Source: an uncultured Granulosicoccaceae bacterium (GTDB taxonomy: Bacteria > Pseudomonadota > Gammaproteobacteria > Granulosicoccales > Granulosicoccaceae). Taken from it: DNA of 64,000 nt. Location: NCBI GenBank assembly GCA_938007995.1, contig CALLLW010000023.1, positions 162,784 through 226,783 of the forward strand, read 5' to 3'. Below, piece by piece: positions 36,515 to 47,480 of the stretch. Below the pieces are notes generated by a model that did no database searches, was not told where the DNA came from, and saw nothing but the letters and a program-made list of their open reading frames with translations. The position numbers were made by a program, and so were the translations under genes. Position 1 is the stretch's first letter. Each line of letters begins with the position of its first letter.

Positions 36515-37728
36515 TGGGTTCTGTCCAGCGGCAGACGCTCTGGCGTCTGCCGGACGGTATGGATGAGATGCTGCCTCGCCAGGCACGGGTGTTTGAGGAG
36601 CTTCGCCGATCCATCTACAACCTGCACATCACCTGGGGCTATCAGCCGGTAGAACCTCCTTTTATTGAATTCCTGGAGTCGCTGCTGTCAGGCACTGGCC
36701 GTGACTTTGAACAACAAACCTTTAAAGTCACCGACCCGTTGAGCGGAAGAATGATGGGTGTGCGTGCAGATATGACGCCGCAGGTTGCAAGGATCGATGC
36801 ACACCGTATGGCAGATTCCGAGATCGCCAAGCTGTTTTATATAGGCACAGTTGTCAGAGCCCGAAATAATGGTGTCGATAAAAATCGTGCGCCGTTGCAG
36901 GTGGGGGCGGAGATATTTGGCCATCAGGGTCCGCAGAGTGATGTTGAAGTTATCCGGTTGATGATGTCGGTATTGCAGCGCGCAGGCATCGACGATATCT
37001 ATCTTGATCTCGGGCATGCAGGTATTTTTCGCAGCGTTTGTGAATCTATTGACCTCTCAGCATATGATCGGGCGGAGTTGTTTTCTTTACTACAGCGCAA
37101 AGCAGTGCCTGACATTGAAGCCTATGGCAGCGGCCTCGGCTTGCAACAGGAAGTACAACAGTGCCTCGTCAGGCTTTGCAGGCTTAATGGTGACACTTCG
37201 GTTTTAAATCGAGCAGCGGTTGAGCTTGCACCATTTGCAGAAGGCAACCCCTTCATGACGCAGGCGCTTGCTGAGCTACAACAAATCAGTAGCGATCTTC
37301 GCCAAACGGTGCCGGGCATCAATATTCACGTAGACCTCGCCGAGGTACGTGGCTATCAGTACCACACCGGTGCGGTGTTTGCCGCTTACACGCCGGGTGG
37401 CGGCAGTGAGATTGCTCGTGGTGGCCGCTATGACGGTATTGGCGAAAGCTTTGGCCGCTCGCGGCCTGCAACCGGCTACAGCATCGATCTCAAATTGTTA
37501 TTGCGACAAGCAGGCTACGAACAGATCGCCGAGCGGCTCGGTCTGCAGTATGATCAGCGCCGGGCAATTCTGTGCCCCGAAAATAGCTGTACCGAACTAC
37601 ACAAAAAAGTAGAGCAGCTTCGTGCAAGTGGCGAAGTGGTTCTTTATGACCTGGCTGGCTTAAATCAGTCGCTTTGTGATCGTGCCATGGTTAAGAAAGA
37701 TGGCGCATGGCTAGTGGAGAGTCTTTAA
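36514..37728 (+). CDS. hisZ: ATP phosphoribosyltransferase regulatory subunit
   Basis: 404 aa histidyl-tRNA-synthetase paralogue without tRNA-charging role. WRLPDGMDEMLPRQA, PPFIEFLESLL and RADMTPQVARIDAHR are class II-like motifs of HisZ, and GGRYDGIGESFGRSRPATGYSIDLK is the motif-3 region. It pairs with a short HisG to catalyse and regulate the first step of histidine synthesis; hisG itself is not in the window. Location in front of purA is common in gammaproteobacteria with short HisG. No gap to purA. Confidence 0.93.
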   Translation: MGSVQRQTLWRLPDGMDEMLPRQARVFEELRRSIYNLHITWGYQPVEPPFIEFLESLLSGTGRDFEQQTFKVTDPLSGRMMGVRADMTPQVARIDAHRMADSEIAKLFYIGTVVRARNNGVDKNRAPLQVGAEIFGHQGPQSDVEVIRLMMSVLQRAGIDDIYLDLGHAGIFRSVCESIDLSAYDRAELFSLLQRKAVPDIEAYGSGLGLQQEVQQCLVRLCRLNGDTSVLNRAAVELAPFAEGNPFMTQALAELQQISSDLRQTVPGINIHVDLAEVRGYQYHTGAVFAAYTPGGGSEIARGGRYDGIGESFGRSRPATGYSIDLKLLLRQAGYEQIAERLGLQYDQRRAILCPENSCTELHKKVEQLRASGEVVLYDLAGLNQSLCDRAMVKKDGAWLVESL

Positions 37729-39024
<1,296 letters not shown>

Positions 39025-39127
39025 TCGACCCGGATTAACCGATGCGGGTTTGAGTCCTGTGGCCTGTACTCTGCCCATAGTCTGGGAGTTTGATGCCATC
39101 GTTTTGCAGGTAATCTCTGCGCATTGA

Positions 39128-39156
39128 TTGACATCACCGGAACAGGCACCTATAGT
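39128..39156 (+). promoter_or_regulatory. Strong sigma-70 promoter for tRNA-Leu
   Basis: TTGACA, 17-base spacer, TATAGT, followed by a GC-rich discriminator (CTCGCGC) as in stringently controlled stable-RNA promoters. It lies 24 bp upstream of the tRNA. Confidence 0.8.
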
Positions 39157-39179
39157 CTCGCGCTTAACTGCATCACCTT

Positions 39180-39266
39180 GCCGAGGTGGCGGAATTGGTA
39201 GACGCGCTAGCTTCAGGTGCTAGTGGGGGTATCCCCGTGGAGGTTCAAGTCCTCTTCTCGGCACCA
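39180..39266 (+). tRNA. tRNA-Leu (anticodon CAG)
   Basis: 87 nt with encoded CCA. Acceptor GCCGAGG pairs with TCTCGGC, the D-loop region is GGCGGAATTGGTAGACGC, the anticodon loop contains TTCAGGT with CAG, there is a long variable arm as in class II tRNAs, and GTTCAAGTC forms the T-loop. It closely resembles E. coli tRNA-Leu(CAG). Confidence 0.96.
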
Positions 39267-39285
39267 GCGCCTTTGTCTGGCGCTT
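39265..39285 (+). terminator. Possible terminator after tRNA-Leu
   Basis: AGCGCC, short loop, GGCGCT, then TTTCG. A 6-bp stem begins inside the CCA end. The T-run is short, so the call is tentative. Confidence 0.35.
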
Positions 39286-39757
39286 TCGTCTGGTTTGTAT
39301 TTATCGTTCGTACTTTAAGTGCTCTTTCTTGCCTGTTTTATTGAGCCTGTATCACAGGGCTCGCGTTTTGGGACCTGAGCTTCAAGATCTGTGTATACGA
39401 TCGGCATGTCGTGGTATTCCACCCGGCAGCAGCGCTTCTAAGCTCTCGGCCCGCCTTTGGAGCGACCAGGTATTGATCCCGAACAGCTTGCACTCCAGCT
39501 ACAGATTATTCCGCGCAGCATCTATCCCAGGGTTTATGATCCCTTGAACTGCGATCTTTGGAGCTGCGATCTTCGTAACTGGCATGGGCAGAGGGCATGC
39601 TATCCCTGTATGTACGTCTGCAATAGAGCCAGGTTTTGATGGTGCGTAACGTCGAATATTTCCGGCATCAACGCTCGCCTCAGCTATGCAAACCTGCACT
39701 AAAAGCCGAAGAACAAAATCATGCATACAGCTTTATTTACAGTTTTAAGAGAAAAAT
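39286..39757. other. Intergenic region before rnr, 472 bp
   Basis: Short ORFs only, none resembling a known family. A small near-duplication (GCGATCTT, GGAGCTGCGATCTT) is present around 39550. The rnr promoter presumably lies here, but no convincing -35/-10 pair was recognised. Confidence 0.45.
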
Positions 39758-42592
39758 ATGGGGCTAAGAAAAAAGGCCAAATCTGTTAAAAAGAAAAAAA
39801 CCGCACGCCGTAAAGCGGGCAGGCCGGCGTTAGTGACACCTGCTACACCTGCGCAAACCAAAGTAAAAGCCAAAGCAAAGGCTGCGGCAAAAACCAGTGC
39901 TACGTCTAAGAAGAAAAAGTCCAGCAGCAAAAAACGTAAAAAAGTTGCAGGCAAAAAGAAACAGACTGCAGCCAATGCCAAGAAGAAAGTAATTCAGCTG
40001 CGAAAAAAAGTCGCAAGGAAGAAGGTCGCCAAAAAGAAAACGGCTAAAAAGCAAGTTGGCAAAAAGCAGACAACCAGAACACAGTCAGCACAGAAACCAG
40101 CTCGAAGTCAGTCAGTTGCAAAGAAAAAAGCAGCAGGTAAAAAGCGCACTGCAAAAAAAGCGGTTGCCGCGCAATCGACAGGTCAGCCAGCAGAAACTTC
40201 AGCGGCAACCGCTGTTCACTCAAGCCGCACTGATACAAGGCCCCGGCCAAAAGCACAAAACCAAAGGCCGCCGCGTCAGTATGCGTTTGAGATTGCCAGT
40301 CGAGAACAATTAATCGAAACACTGGTGGCCTCCGCCAAACCACTTAACCATGAACAACTTGCTGCATTGCTGCAAATGCATGAGCGCGATGAGAAGTTTG
40401 AAGCGTTAGGTCGACGCCTCGGGGCGATGGTTCGCGATGGTCAGATTGTGCGCAATCGGCGTGGCGGGTTCTTACCGGTCGATGAAGACAGTCTGGTTCG
40501 TGGCCGGGTCTCCGCACATCCCGATGGCTTTGGCTTTCTGATTAATGAGGCTGGTGGAGAAGATATCTATCTGGCCCCACGTCAAATGCGATCAGTGATG
40601 GACGGTGATCGGGTTGTGGTACAGATCACCGGCACTGATCGCAAAGGTCGTATGGAAGGCGCGGTACTGGAGGTCGTCGAGCGTGCAGTAAAAACGCTGG
40701 TCGGGCGGTTGCAGATCAGCCGTGGCATAGCGGTAATTCAGCCGGATAACAAACGTCTGGCGCGTGAGATTGTGGTCAATCAAACCGGTACCGGCAAAGA
40801 CGGCCAGATCGTATTGGCTGAAATCGTAGAACATCCAACGAACAATCGGCCGGCTATTGCGTCGGTTGTAGAGGTACTTGGCGAGCATTTGTCACCCGGT
40901 ATGGAAATCGATATCGCGATCCGCTCCCGTGACATACCAGATCAATGGGGTAATGCTGCGTTATCAGAAAGCAGTGCTTTCGGTACAGAGGTAGATCCGT
41001 CAGCTGTAGCACAACGGCGTGATATTCGATCTTTGCCACTGGTGACAATCGATGGTGAAGATGCGAGAGACTTTGATGATGCAGTGTATGCAGAAGAAAA
41101 AGCCGGTGGCTTCAGACTTGTTGTGGCTATTGCTGACGTATCGCATTACGTCATACCGGACTCTGCGCTTGATACAGAAGCGTTTAATCGTGGAACCTCT
41201 GTCTACTTTCCGCAGCGCGTGGTGCCAATGCTGCCGGAGAGTTTGTCAAACGGACTTTGTTCATTAAATCCGGATGTTGACCGGCTGTGTATGGTTTGTG
41301 AGATGTCGATCGACTTCGATGGCCAGATAAAACGTACAAAATTTTATCCAGCCACCATGCGCTCGCATGCTCGGCTCACTTATACCGAGGTACATAATTA
41401 CCTGACATCCAACACGGATCGGCAAAGCGCTGCACAGAAGGCAGCCGTAGAAAAGATTGGGGCTTTGAGCCAGCATCTGGATGTGCTGTACAAGCTCTAT
41501 GGTGTGATGCGTGATTCACGCAGTCAGCGTGGTGCGATTGAATTTGAAAGCAACGAAACACGCATAGTGTTTAACGATCAGAAAAAGATTGATCAGATTT
41601 ATCCGGTTGAGCGCAACGAAGCGCATATGCTAATTGAGGAATGCATGATTGCGGCGAACATCAGTGCTGCAAGGTATCTGGGTAAGAGAAAAGTCGCAGG
41701 TCTGTACCGAAGCCATGAAGGCCCCAGTGCAGATAAACTGCTTGAGCTAAGAAAATTTTTATCCTTGCGTGGCTTGCAGCTTGAAGGCGGTGACCGCCCG
41801 GCTGCAATCGATTACGCCCATACACTTGCAAGCGCACAGGAGAGACCGGACAAGCTGGTTATACAAACGGTGCTGCTGCGATCAATGAACCAGGCTGTTT
41901 ACAGTACGCGCAACGCCGGTCACTTCGGACTGGCTTTGGAAGAGTATGCGCACTTTACCTCACCCATCAGGCGCTATCCTGATCTTATGGTGCACCGTGC
42001 AATAAAGCATATGCTGGTGCATAACGATAAAGACAGCTTTGCCTATAGCCAGACTGCCATGGCCGAAATCGCCGATCACTGTTGTATCACAGAGCGTCGT
42101 GCAGAAGAGGCAAGCAGAGATGTTGTCGCGTGGCTAAAGTGTGAGTACATGCAGGATCACATTGGTGGCACTTATGATGGTGTGGTTACCGGTGTCACGT
42201 CTTTCGGTTTGTTTGTTGAACTGTCAGGTGTGCATGTGGAAGGGCTAGTGCATATCACATCATTGCCGCAGGACTACTACGAATTTGATTCAGCCAACCA
42301 TCAGCTGATCGGGCGTAAAGGCGGCTTAACCTACAGTCTCGGGCAGATCATCGGTGTGGTGGTTGCAGCAGTTAATCTTGATGAAAGAAAAATTGATTTT
42401 CAGATTGATAAATCTGCCATTCATGCACGCGGTAAACGCAACACTAAACAGAGTTACGCAAAACAGGCGCAAGACAAGCGCCCAAAGGCAAAGCGAAAAA
42501 AACCAGATCGACAAAAAACAGATCGACAAAAAAAATGGCGCGATAACTCATCGAGAAAGAAAACCAGATCTGCAAAAAAAAATAAACGCTGA
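39758..42592 (+). CDS. rnr: Ribonuclease R with long Lys/Ala-rich N-terminal extension
   Basis: 944 aa, against about 810 in E. coli. The RNase R core starts near residue 170 (YAFEIASREQLIETLV, winged helix), followed by cold-shock domains, the RNB domain with ITIDGEDARDFDDAVYAEE (catalytic aspartates here) and a C-terminal S1 domain (GTYDGVVTGVTSFGLFVEL). Residues 1-165 are an extra Lys/Ala/Arg-rich tail resembling histone H1-type tails, and the last 60 residues are also basic. The enzyme degrades structured RNA 3' to 5'. The extra tail probably binds RNA. The stop codon overlaps the rlmB start, as expected for this conserved pair. Confidence 0.95.
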   Translation: MGLRKKAKSVKKKKTARRKAGRPALVTPATPAQTKVKAKAKAAAKTSATSKKKKSSSKKRKKVAGKKKQTAANAKKKVIQLRKKVARKKVAKKKTAKKQVGKKQTTRTQSAQKPARSQSVAKKKAAGKKRTAKKAVAAQSTGQPAETSAATAVHSSRTDTRPRPKAQNQRPPRQYAFEIASREQLIETLVASAKPLNHEQLAALLQMHERDEKFEALGRRLGAMVRDGQIVRNRRGGFLPVDEDSLVRGRVSAHPDGFGFLINEAGGEDIYLAPRQMRSVMDGDRVVVQITGTDRKGRMEGAVLEVVERAVKTLVGRLQISRGIAVIQPDNKRLAREIVVNQTGTGKDGQIVLAEIVEHPTNNRPAIASVVEVLGEHLSPGMEIDIAIRSRDIPDQWGNAALSESSAFGTEVDPSAVAQRRDIRSLPLVTIDGEDARDFDDAVYAEEKAGGFRLVVAIADVSHYVIPDSALDTEAFNRGTSVYFPQRVVPMLPESLSNGLCSLNPDVDRLCMVCEMSIDFDGQIKRTKFYPATMRSHARLTYTEVHNYLTSNTDRQSAAQKAAVEKIGALSQHLDVLYKLYGVMRDSRSQRGAIEFESNETRIVFNDQKKIDQIYPVERNEAHMLIEECMIAANISAARYLGKRKVAGLYRSHEGPSADKLLELRKFLSLRGLQLEGGDRPAAIDYAHTLASAQERPDKLVIQTVLLRSMNQAVYSTRNAGHFGLALEEYAHFTSPIRRYPDLMVHRAIKHMLVHNDKDSFAYSQTAMAEIADHCCITERRAEEASRDVVAWLKCEYMQDHIGGTYDGVVTGVTSFGLFVELSGVHVEGLVHITSLPQDYYEFDSANHQLIGRKGGLTYSLGQIIGVVVAAVNLDERKIDFQIDKSAIHARGKRNTKQSYAKQAQDKRPKAKRKKPDRQKTDRQKKWRDNSSRKKTRSAKKNKR

Positions 42593-43329
42593 TGCCATCC
42601 ACCAATGTCTTTGGACTACACGCTGTTCACTCCCTGTTGCTAAACAACGCAGCGTCCGTCACCCGCTTATATGTTTCTGAAGCACGCAGCGATAAGCGCC
42701 TGGCAGAGATTCAGGCTCTGGCTGAAGAAAAACATATTCAGTTGCAGCGGGTTGCAAAGAAAGCACTGCATGAGCTGGTTGGCGAAGTAAAGCATCAGGG
42801 CGTTGTTGCCGTTTGCAGCTTGCGTGAGCCGCTGTCAGAACCACAGTTACTGAAGATGGTAATGTCGCTTGAAAAAGCGTTTCTGTTGGTTGTAGATGGA
42901 GTCACCGACCCGCATAACCTGGGTGCGATACTGCGCTCGGCAGATGCCGCGGGTGTTGACGCGGTGATCGTACCTAAAGATGGCAGCGCCGGATTAACAC
43001 CAGCGGTTCGTAAGGTCGCTTGTGGCGCGGCTGAAACCATGGCGTTTTGTCCGGTCACTAATCTTAAACGCACGCTGGCAGAGCTTAAGTCGATGGGAAT
43101 CTGGTTTTATGGTGCCGCCGACACCGCCACATCAAACTACACCTCTGTTGACTACAGCGGTGCTGTCGGTTTGGTGGTTGGTGCGGAAGGAAAGGGATTG
43201 CGCCGCCTGACCAAAGAAGCCTGCGATGATCTGATCTCGATACCGATGGCGGGTACGGTGAGCAGTTTGAATGTGTCAGTCGCCACCGGCATCTGCCTGT
43301 TTGAAGTAGTGCGCCAGCGCCAGCTGTAA
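42592..43329 (+). CDS. rlmB: 23S rRNA (guanosine-2'-O-)-methyltransferase RlmB
   Basis: 245 aa SPOUT methyltransferase. N-terminal substrate-binding domain (VFGLHAVHSLLLNNAASVTRLYV) and C-terminal knot with VVDGVTDPHNLGAILRSADAAGVDAVIV, GLVVGAEGKGLRRLTKE and IPMAGTVSSLNVSVATGICLFE. It methylates G2251 of 23S rRNA with S-adenosylmethionine. It starts within the rnr stop codon (TGATG), so it is co-transcribed. Confidence 0.96.
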   Translation: MPSTNVFGLHAVHSLLLNNAASVTRLYVSEARSDKRLAEIQALAEEKHIQLQRVAKKALHELVGEVKHQGVVAVCSLREPLSEPQLLKMVMSLEKAFLLVVDGVTDPHNLGAILRSADAAGVDAVIVPKDGSAGLTPAVRKVACGAAETMAFCPVTNLKRTLAELKSMGIWFYGAADTATSNYTSVDYSGAVGLVVGAEGKGLRRLTKEACDDLISIPMAGTVSSLNVSVATGICLFEVVRQRQL

Positions 43330-43399
43330 CGCTAAACCGGTCAAAGCCGGTACGATAGGGCAGGGTACTGAGTACCGACGATAAAATGGCTTGATAAAT

Positions 43400-43427
43400 T
43401 TGCCTGATGCGCTTCTTCTGATATAAT
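43400..43427 (+). promoter_or_regulatory. Putative promoter of the rpsF operon
   Basis: TTGCCT, 16-base spacer, perfect TATAAT (43422-43427), about 80 bp before rpsF and after the rlmB stop codon. Confidence 0.6.
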
Positions 43428-43437
43428 TACGAGTTCG

Positions 43438-43470
43438 CTGGAGGTTTCTCCGCGACAACTCCTTGTCCAG
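43438..43470 (+). promoter_or_regulatory. Structured rpsF leader (possible S6:S18 site)
   Basis: CTGGA pairs with TCCAG, enclosing GGAG/CTCC and a CCGCG segment. S6:S18 complexes autoregulate rpsF-rpsR in many bacteria through a leader hairpin with a CCG bulge. The match here is suggestive only. Confidence 0.3.
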
Positions 43471-43508
43471 TAGCAATTCGGCTGCGGGCAATTCCCACGG
43501 GAGCAACA

Positions 43509-43943
43509 ATGCGTCACTACGAAGTTGTGTTTTTGGTCCACCCGGATCAAAGCGAGCAGGTACCTGCCATGGTTGAAAGATACCGCGGCATCATTGAAAA
43601 CAGCGGCGGCACAGTACACCGCGTTGAAGATTGGGGTCGCCGTCAGTTGGCCTACCCGATCAACAAAGTCTACAAAGCCCACTACATCCTCACCAATATT
43701 GAATGCGAGCAGGAAGCTCTTGACGAGCTGACCAGTGCATTTCGCTTCAACGATGCGGTCATCCGTCACCTGGTCATCAAGTGCAAAGCCGCTGTTACCA
43801 GCGAATCTCCACTGCTGAAAAAGGAAGAGGAAGAGACCCGTCGCCCACGTGAAGATCGCAGCAAGAGCCGCGATAGTTCAGAATCAACAGATGCTGCGGA
43901 GCCGGCTGCCGAAGCTGCTCCCGCTGCAGGAGAAGAATCCTAA
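43509..43943 (+). CDS. rpsF: 30S ribosomal protein S6
   Basis: 144 aa. [27 protein letters not shown] is the family start, [12 protein letters not shown] the signature. The tail after about 105 is acidic and Ala-rich. It binds S18 and the central domain of 16S rRNA. The stop overlaps rpsR (TAATG). Confidence 0.97.
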   Translation: MRHYEVVFLVHPDQSEQVPAMVERYRGIIENSGGTVHRVEDWGRRQLAYPINKVYKAHYILTNIECEQEALDELTSAFRFNDAVIRHLVIKCKAAVTSESPLLKKEEEETRRPREDRSKSRDSSESTDAAEPAAEAAPAAGEES

Positions 43944-44167
43944 TGGCTCGTTTTTTCCGAAGAAAGAAATACTGCCGCTTCACTGCCGAGAACATCGAGC
44001 ATATCGACTACAAAGACCTCGAGCTGCTGAAAGCTTACGTCACAGAGACCGGTAAAATCGTACCGAGCCGAATCACAGGTACCAGTGCGCGTTACCAGCG
44101 CCAGCTGGCCACAGCCGTGAAGCGTGCTCGCTATTTGTCTCTGTTGCCATACAGCGATCAGCACTAA
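43943..44167 (+). CDS. rpsR: 30S ribosomal protein S18
   Basis: 74 aa. [12 protein letters not shown] at the start and the later [29 protein letters not shown] are the S18 signature, with [21 protein letters not shown] near the end. It is the S6 partner in the small subunit platform. Translationally coupled to rpsF. Confidence 0.97.
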   Translation: MARFFRRKKYCRFTAENIEHIDYKDLELLKAYVTETGKIVPSRITGTSARYQRQLATAVKRARYLSLLPYSDQH

Positions 44168-44195
44168 GGTTTCTCGATTGCTGCTGTAACTGATT

Positions 44196-45137
44196 ATGTG
44201 GCAAGCGCTTGCAGGGTACGCAGTGCGTGGTCCGGTGCAGGGAGCGTTGTTGTCCTTCAGCACGCTGCTGCTGGCCCTGATATTTCCACCGCTGGTGGTT
44301 GTCAGTAATGCACTGGTTGCGCTTATCTGGCTCAGATTGGGCCCTCAAAAGGGGCTGATCAGTGTTGCTGTCGCATTGCTCGCAGGTACTTTTATCGCGA
44401 GCTTTTCCGGCAATCCTGTGTTCCCGGCAGCACTGATGTTGTCATTCTGGCTGCCAGTGGTATTGATGGCTTACCTGCTAAGACGGACAGTGAGTCTGAA
44501 TCTGGCGCTTCTGGCAGGTGCAGCTCTCGCACTGGTTGGTGTGTTGGTGACTTACCTGGTCATTGACGATCCCGCTCAGTCATGGCAGTCAATGGTGCAG
44601 CAGATCAGGGCCCAGACAGAAGCAGCGAGTGCTGGCACTGCAATCAACAGCTCGAACGAGGCAGCAAATGCTCGTGTCGAGGCATGGCTGGCTAATGCAG
44701 GTACCTGGATGACAGGCTTTAGCGCTGCAACCCAGTTTCTGGTGGCGGCATCGAGTTTACTGCTTGCCCGGGTGTGGCAGGCACGGATGTTCAACCCTGG
44801 CGGGTTGCAAAAAGAATTTCACGCACTGCGGTTCGGTTTGGCTGCAGGTGCAGTCGGGTTATTTATTGTTGCAGCATCAGTTTTTATTGAAAACCAGATG
44901 CTGACCAACCTGGCAATTGTTGTGATAGTGGTGTTTGCGTTCCAGGGCCTTGCGGTGCTGCACGCGATTACCGCTAAATTGAAGATGCACGTATTGGTTT
45001 TAGTGGGCATCTATGCGTTTTTAATTATGCTCGCACCGGATTCCGTCAAAGTGCTCGGGATGCTGGGGCTGGCAGACACCTGGGTGGATTTTCGCTCCAG
45101 GGTAAGAGTAAACAAAAGCGATTCACAAGACATTTAA
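44196..45137 (+). CDS. DUF2232 membrane protein
   Basis: 313 aa with about eight hydrophobic helices. DUF2232 proteins commonly sit between rpsR and rplI in gammaproteobacteria. No function is established. The segment RRTVSLNLALLAGAALALVG and other helices fit the family pattern, and the C-terminal GLADTWVDFRSR end is typical. Start ATG at 44196 follows the rpsR stop by 28 bp; likely in the same operon. Confidence 0.8.
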   Translation: MWQALAGYAVRGPVQGALLSFSTLLLALIFPPLVVVSNALVALIWLRLGPQKGLISVAVALLAGTFIASFSGNPVFPAALMLSFWLPVVLMAYLLRRTVSLNLALLAGAALALVGVLVTYLVIDDPAQSWQSMVQQIRAQTEAASAGTAINSSNEAANARVEAWLANAGTWMTGFSAATQFLVAASSLLLARVWQARMFNPGGLQKEFHALRFGLAAGAVGLFIVAASVFIENQMLTNLAIVVIVVFAFQGLAVLHAITAKLKMHVLVLVGIYAFLIMLAPDSVKVLGMLGLADTWVDFRSRVRVNKSDSQDI

Positions 45138-45197
45138 CAGCCACTCTATACCGTTTGTAAGCGGTGATTTGGCGTTCAAAGACACAGGTATATACCA

Positions 45198-45650
45198 ATG
45201 CAAGTCATATTGTTAGAGAGCATCAGCAGTGTAGGTTCACTGGGTGATCTGGTTGAGGTACGACCGGGTTTTGCACGTAATTTTCTTCTGCCCTCAGGCA
45301 AGGCGCAGTTGGCAACCAAGCAGAACATTGCTGACTTTGAACAACGGCGTGCAGAATATGAAGCGCAACAGGCTGAGCAGCTTTCAGGTGCAAAGCAGCG
45401 GGCTGCTTCACTGGAAGGTGCTTCCGTGACTATCCTCGCCAGATCGGGTACCGAAGGCAAGCTGTTTGGTTCTGTCGGTGGTGATGAGATCGCCAACGCG
45501 TTAACAGCGAAGTACGCACCGGTTGAGAAGCGTGAACTGCGCCTGCCGGACGGGCCATTGCGCACCACCGGTGAGCATCAGATTACTGTGCACATACACG
45601 CTGAAGTCGACGTTACCGTTACAGTCATTGTAGAAGGTGAAGAAGAGTAA
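45198..45650 (+). CDS. rplI: 50S ribosomal protein L9
   Basis: 150 aa. MQVILLESISSVGSLGDLVEVRPGFARNFLLPSGKAQLAT is the L9 signature. The middle is a long helix and the C-terminal domain has GSVGGDEIANALTA. It binds 23S rRNA domain V near L1. A perfect 8-bp hairpin (GAAGAGTA/TACTCTTC, 45642-45668) overlaps its stop codon, without a T-run. Confidence 0.97.
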   Translation: MQVILLESISSVGSLGDLVEVRPGFARNFLLPSGKAQLATKQNIADFEQRRAEYEAQQAEQLSGAKQRAASLEGASVTILARSGTEGKLFGSVGGDEIANALTAKYAPVEKRELRLPDGPLRTTGEHQITVHIHAEVDVTVTVIVEGEEE

Positions 45651-46064
45651 GCCGCAACGCTACTCTTCGCCATACTACTGACAGGCAGTTTTGAATCACT
45701 CCCGGTGGCGAGATGCCACTGGTGTCGCCGTTAATAATGTTCGCCGATACCAGGCGCTATGAGATGGGTGCTATAAGCTAGTCGCTACGGGCATTGGCAA
45801 GCCTGTTCAGCGCTTGGGTCGTTTTGATACGGGGCGCAGCAGTCGCTGTTTTTATACCTGCCGCCCCAGGGTATGACGTATCGCTTCGACACCGCCCGGC
45901 AACATCTCGTGCTGGCAAAATGCTCCGCCACATTACCGCTGTGGTACATCGCTGTGGCATGTCCCCAACGGTAAAATTCCAACCGCAATGTAACTGCTAA
46001 AGATGTTGGCGCTAACCTCGCCACAGCGGTAATATGATCGGCCGCTCACGCTTCCGGTACTGCG
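45651..46064. other. Intergenic region between rplI and dnaB, 414 bp
   Basis: Starts with the hairpin overlapping the rplI stop codon. Otherwise only short ORFs without family resemblance. No clear promoter was recognised for dnaB, although one must lie here or further upstream. Confidence 0.45.
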
Positions 46065-47480
46065 TTGGAACCTCCATTCCCTGTTGCTCGTTCTGCTGAT
46101 CAGTCTCAAGATCATGCTGCCATAAGGCTGCCACCTCAATCGCTTGAGGCGGAGCGTTCGGTGCTGGGTGCGCTGATGTTAAGTCAAGAAGCGTGGGACA
46201 AAATCGCCGACGTTGTCTCAGAGCCCGATTTTTATCGTCACGACCACAGTTTGATTTTTCGTGCGGTTAAACAACTGGTCGAGCGGAACTCCCCTCGCGA
46301 TGCAGTAACGGTTTCGGAGTATCTGGAAAACGTGGGTGATCTGGCAGAAACCAACGGGCTGCCCTACCTGATTGAACTGGTAGAACAAACGCCCAGCGCC
46401 ACCAACATTGTGGCGTACGCCAAGATTGTCCGACAGCGTTCAGTCCTGCGGCAATTAATATCGACCTGTAACAGTGTTGCAGACCTTGCCTACCGTCCTG
46501 AAGGTCGTGATGTCGCATCGATCCTTGATACGGCCGAATCAAGAATGTTTGCGATTGCTGATCAAACCAGCCGTTCCGGCAGTGGCCTGACTGCGGTCGG
46601 CGACATCATGCTGGAGACCAAGGAAAAACTTGAAATTCTTGGACAGAATCCATCAGCGCTTACCGGCGTCTCAACCGGTTACAAAGACTTTGATACTTTA
46701 ACCTCGGGGTTGCAGCGGTCTGATCTGATTATTATTGCCGGGCGTCCTTCAATGGGTAAAACGTCTTTTGCAATGAATATTGTCGAGAACGTTGCGCTGT
46801 CACAAAAGCTACCGGTGGCTATGTTCAGTATGGAAATGCCCGGTGAGCAGCTATGCATGAGAATGATCGCATCATTAAGCAAGATTGAACTCAACAAAGT
46901 GCGCAACGGCAACCTGAACGATGCTGACTGGGCACGGATTACCTCTGCCACCAATCTGTTGCATCAGCACAGCAGTATCTACATCGATGAAACGCCGGCG
47001 ATGTCACCAACCGAAGTCCGTGCACGCTGCAGACGACTGGCTAGAGAACGAAACGGCCTGGGTCTGGTGGTACTCGACTATCTTCAGTTAATGCAAACCG
47101 GCGATAAATCTGAAAACCGCGCCACTGAAATATCCGAGATTTCGCGTTCCCTTAAAGCACTGGCAAAAGAGTTGTCTGTACCGGTGATTGCGTTATCGCA
47201 GTTAAACCGCAGCCTTGAATCCCGACCGGACAGACGGCCGATCATGTCAGATTTGCGTGAATCAGGTGCAATCGAGCAGGATGCCGATGTGATAGCGTTT
47301 GTCTACAGAGATGAAGTCTACAATCCGGATTCACCGGAAAAGGGAACTGCAGAAATTCTGATACGTAAACAGCGTAACGGTCCAACCGGTATGGTCCGGC
47401 TGGCATTTAACGGTCAGTGGACCCGCTTCGATAACTATATATCTGACGATTACTACGGAGTCGCGGATCTTGACGAATAG
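46065..47480 (+). CDS. dnaB: Replicative DNA helicase DnaB
   Basis: 471 aa. N-terminal domain with LPPQSLEAERSVLGALML, then RecA-like core: Walker A GRPSMGKTSFAMN, Walker B GLVVLDYLQLM and DLRESGAIEQDADV with the arginine finger region. It unwinds DNA at the fork as a hexamer. The start is a TTG at 46065; no in-frame ATG or GTG lies between the upstream stop (46035) and the conserved core. The 3' end overlaps the alr start by 11 bp. Confidence 0.95.
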   Translation: MEPPFPVARSADQSQDHAAIRLPPQSLEAERSVLGALMLSQEAWDKIADVVSEPDFYRHDHSLIFRAVKQLVERNSPRDAVTVSEYLENVGDLAETNGLPYLIELVEQTPSATNIVAYAKIVRQRSVLRQLISTCNSVADLAYRPEGRDVASILDTAESRMFAIADQTSRSGSGLTAVGDIMLETKEKLEILGQNPSALTGVSTGYKDFDTLTSGLQRSDLIIIAGRPSMGKTSFAMNIVENVALSQKLPVAMFSMEMPGEQLCMRMIASLSKIELNKVRNGNLNDADWARITSATNLLHQHSSIYIDETPAMSPTEVRARCRRLARERNGLGLVVLDYLQLMQTGDKSENRATEISEISRSLKALAKELSVPVIALSQLNRSLESRPDRRPIMSDLRESGAIEQDADVIAFVYRDEVYNPDSPEKGTAEILIRKQRNGPTGMVRLAFNGQWTRFDNYISDDYYGVADLDE

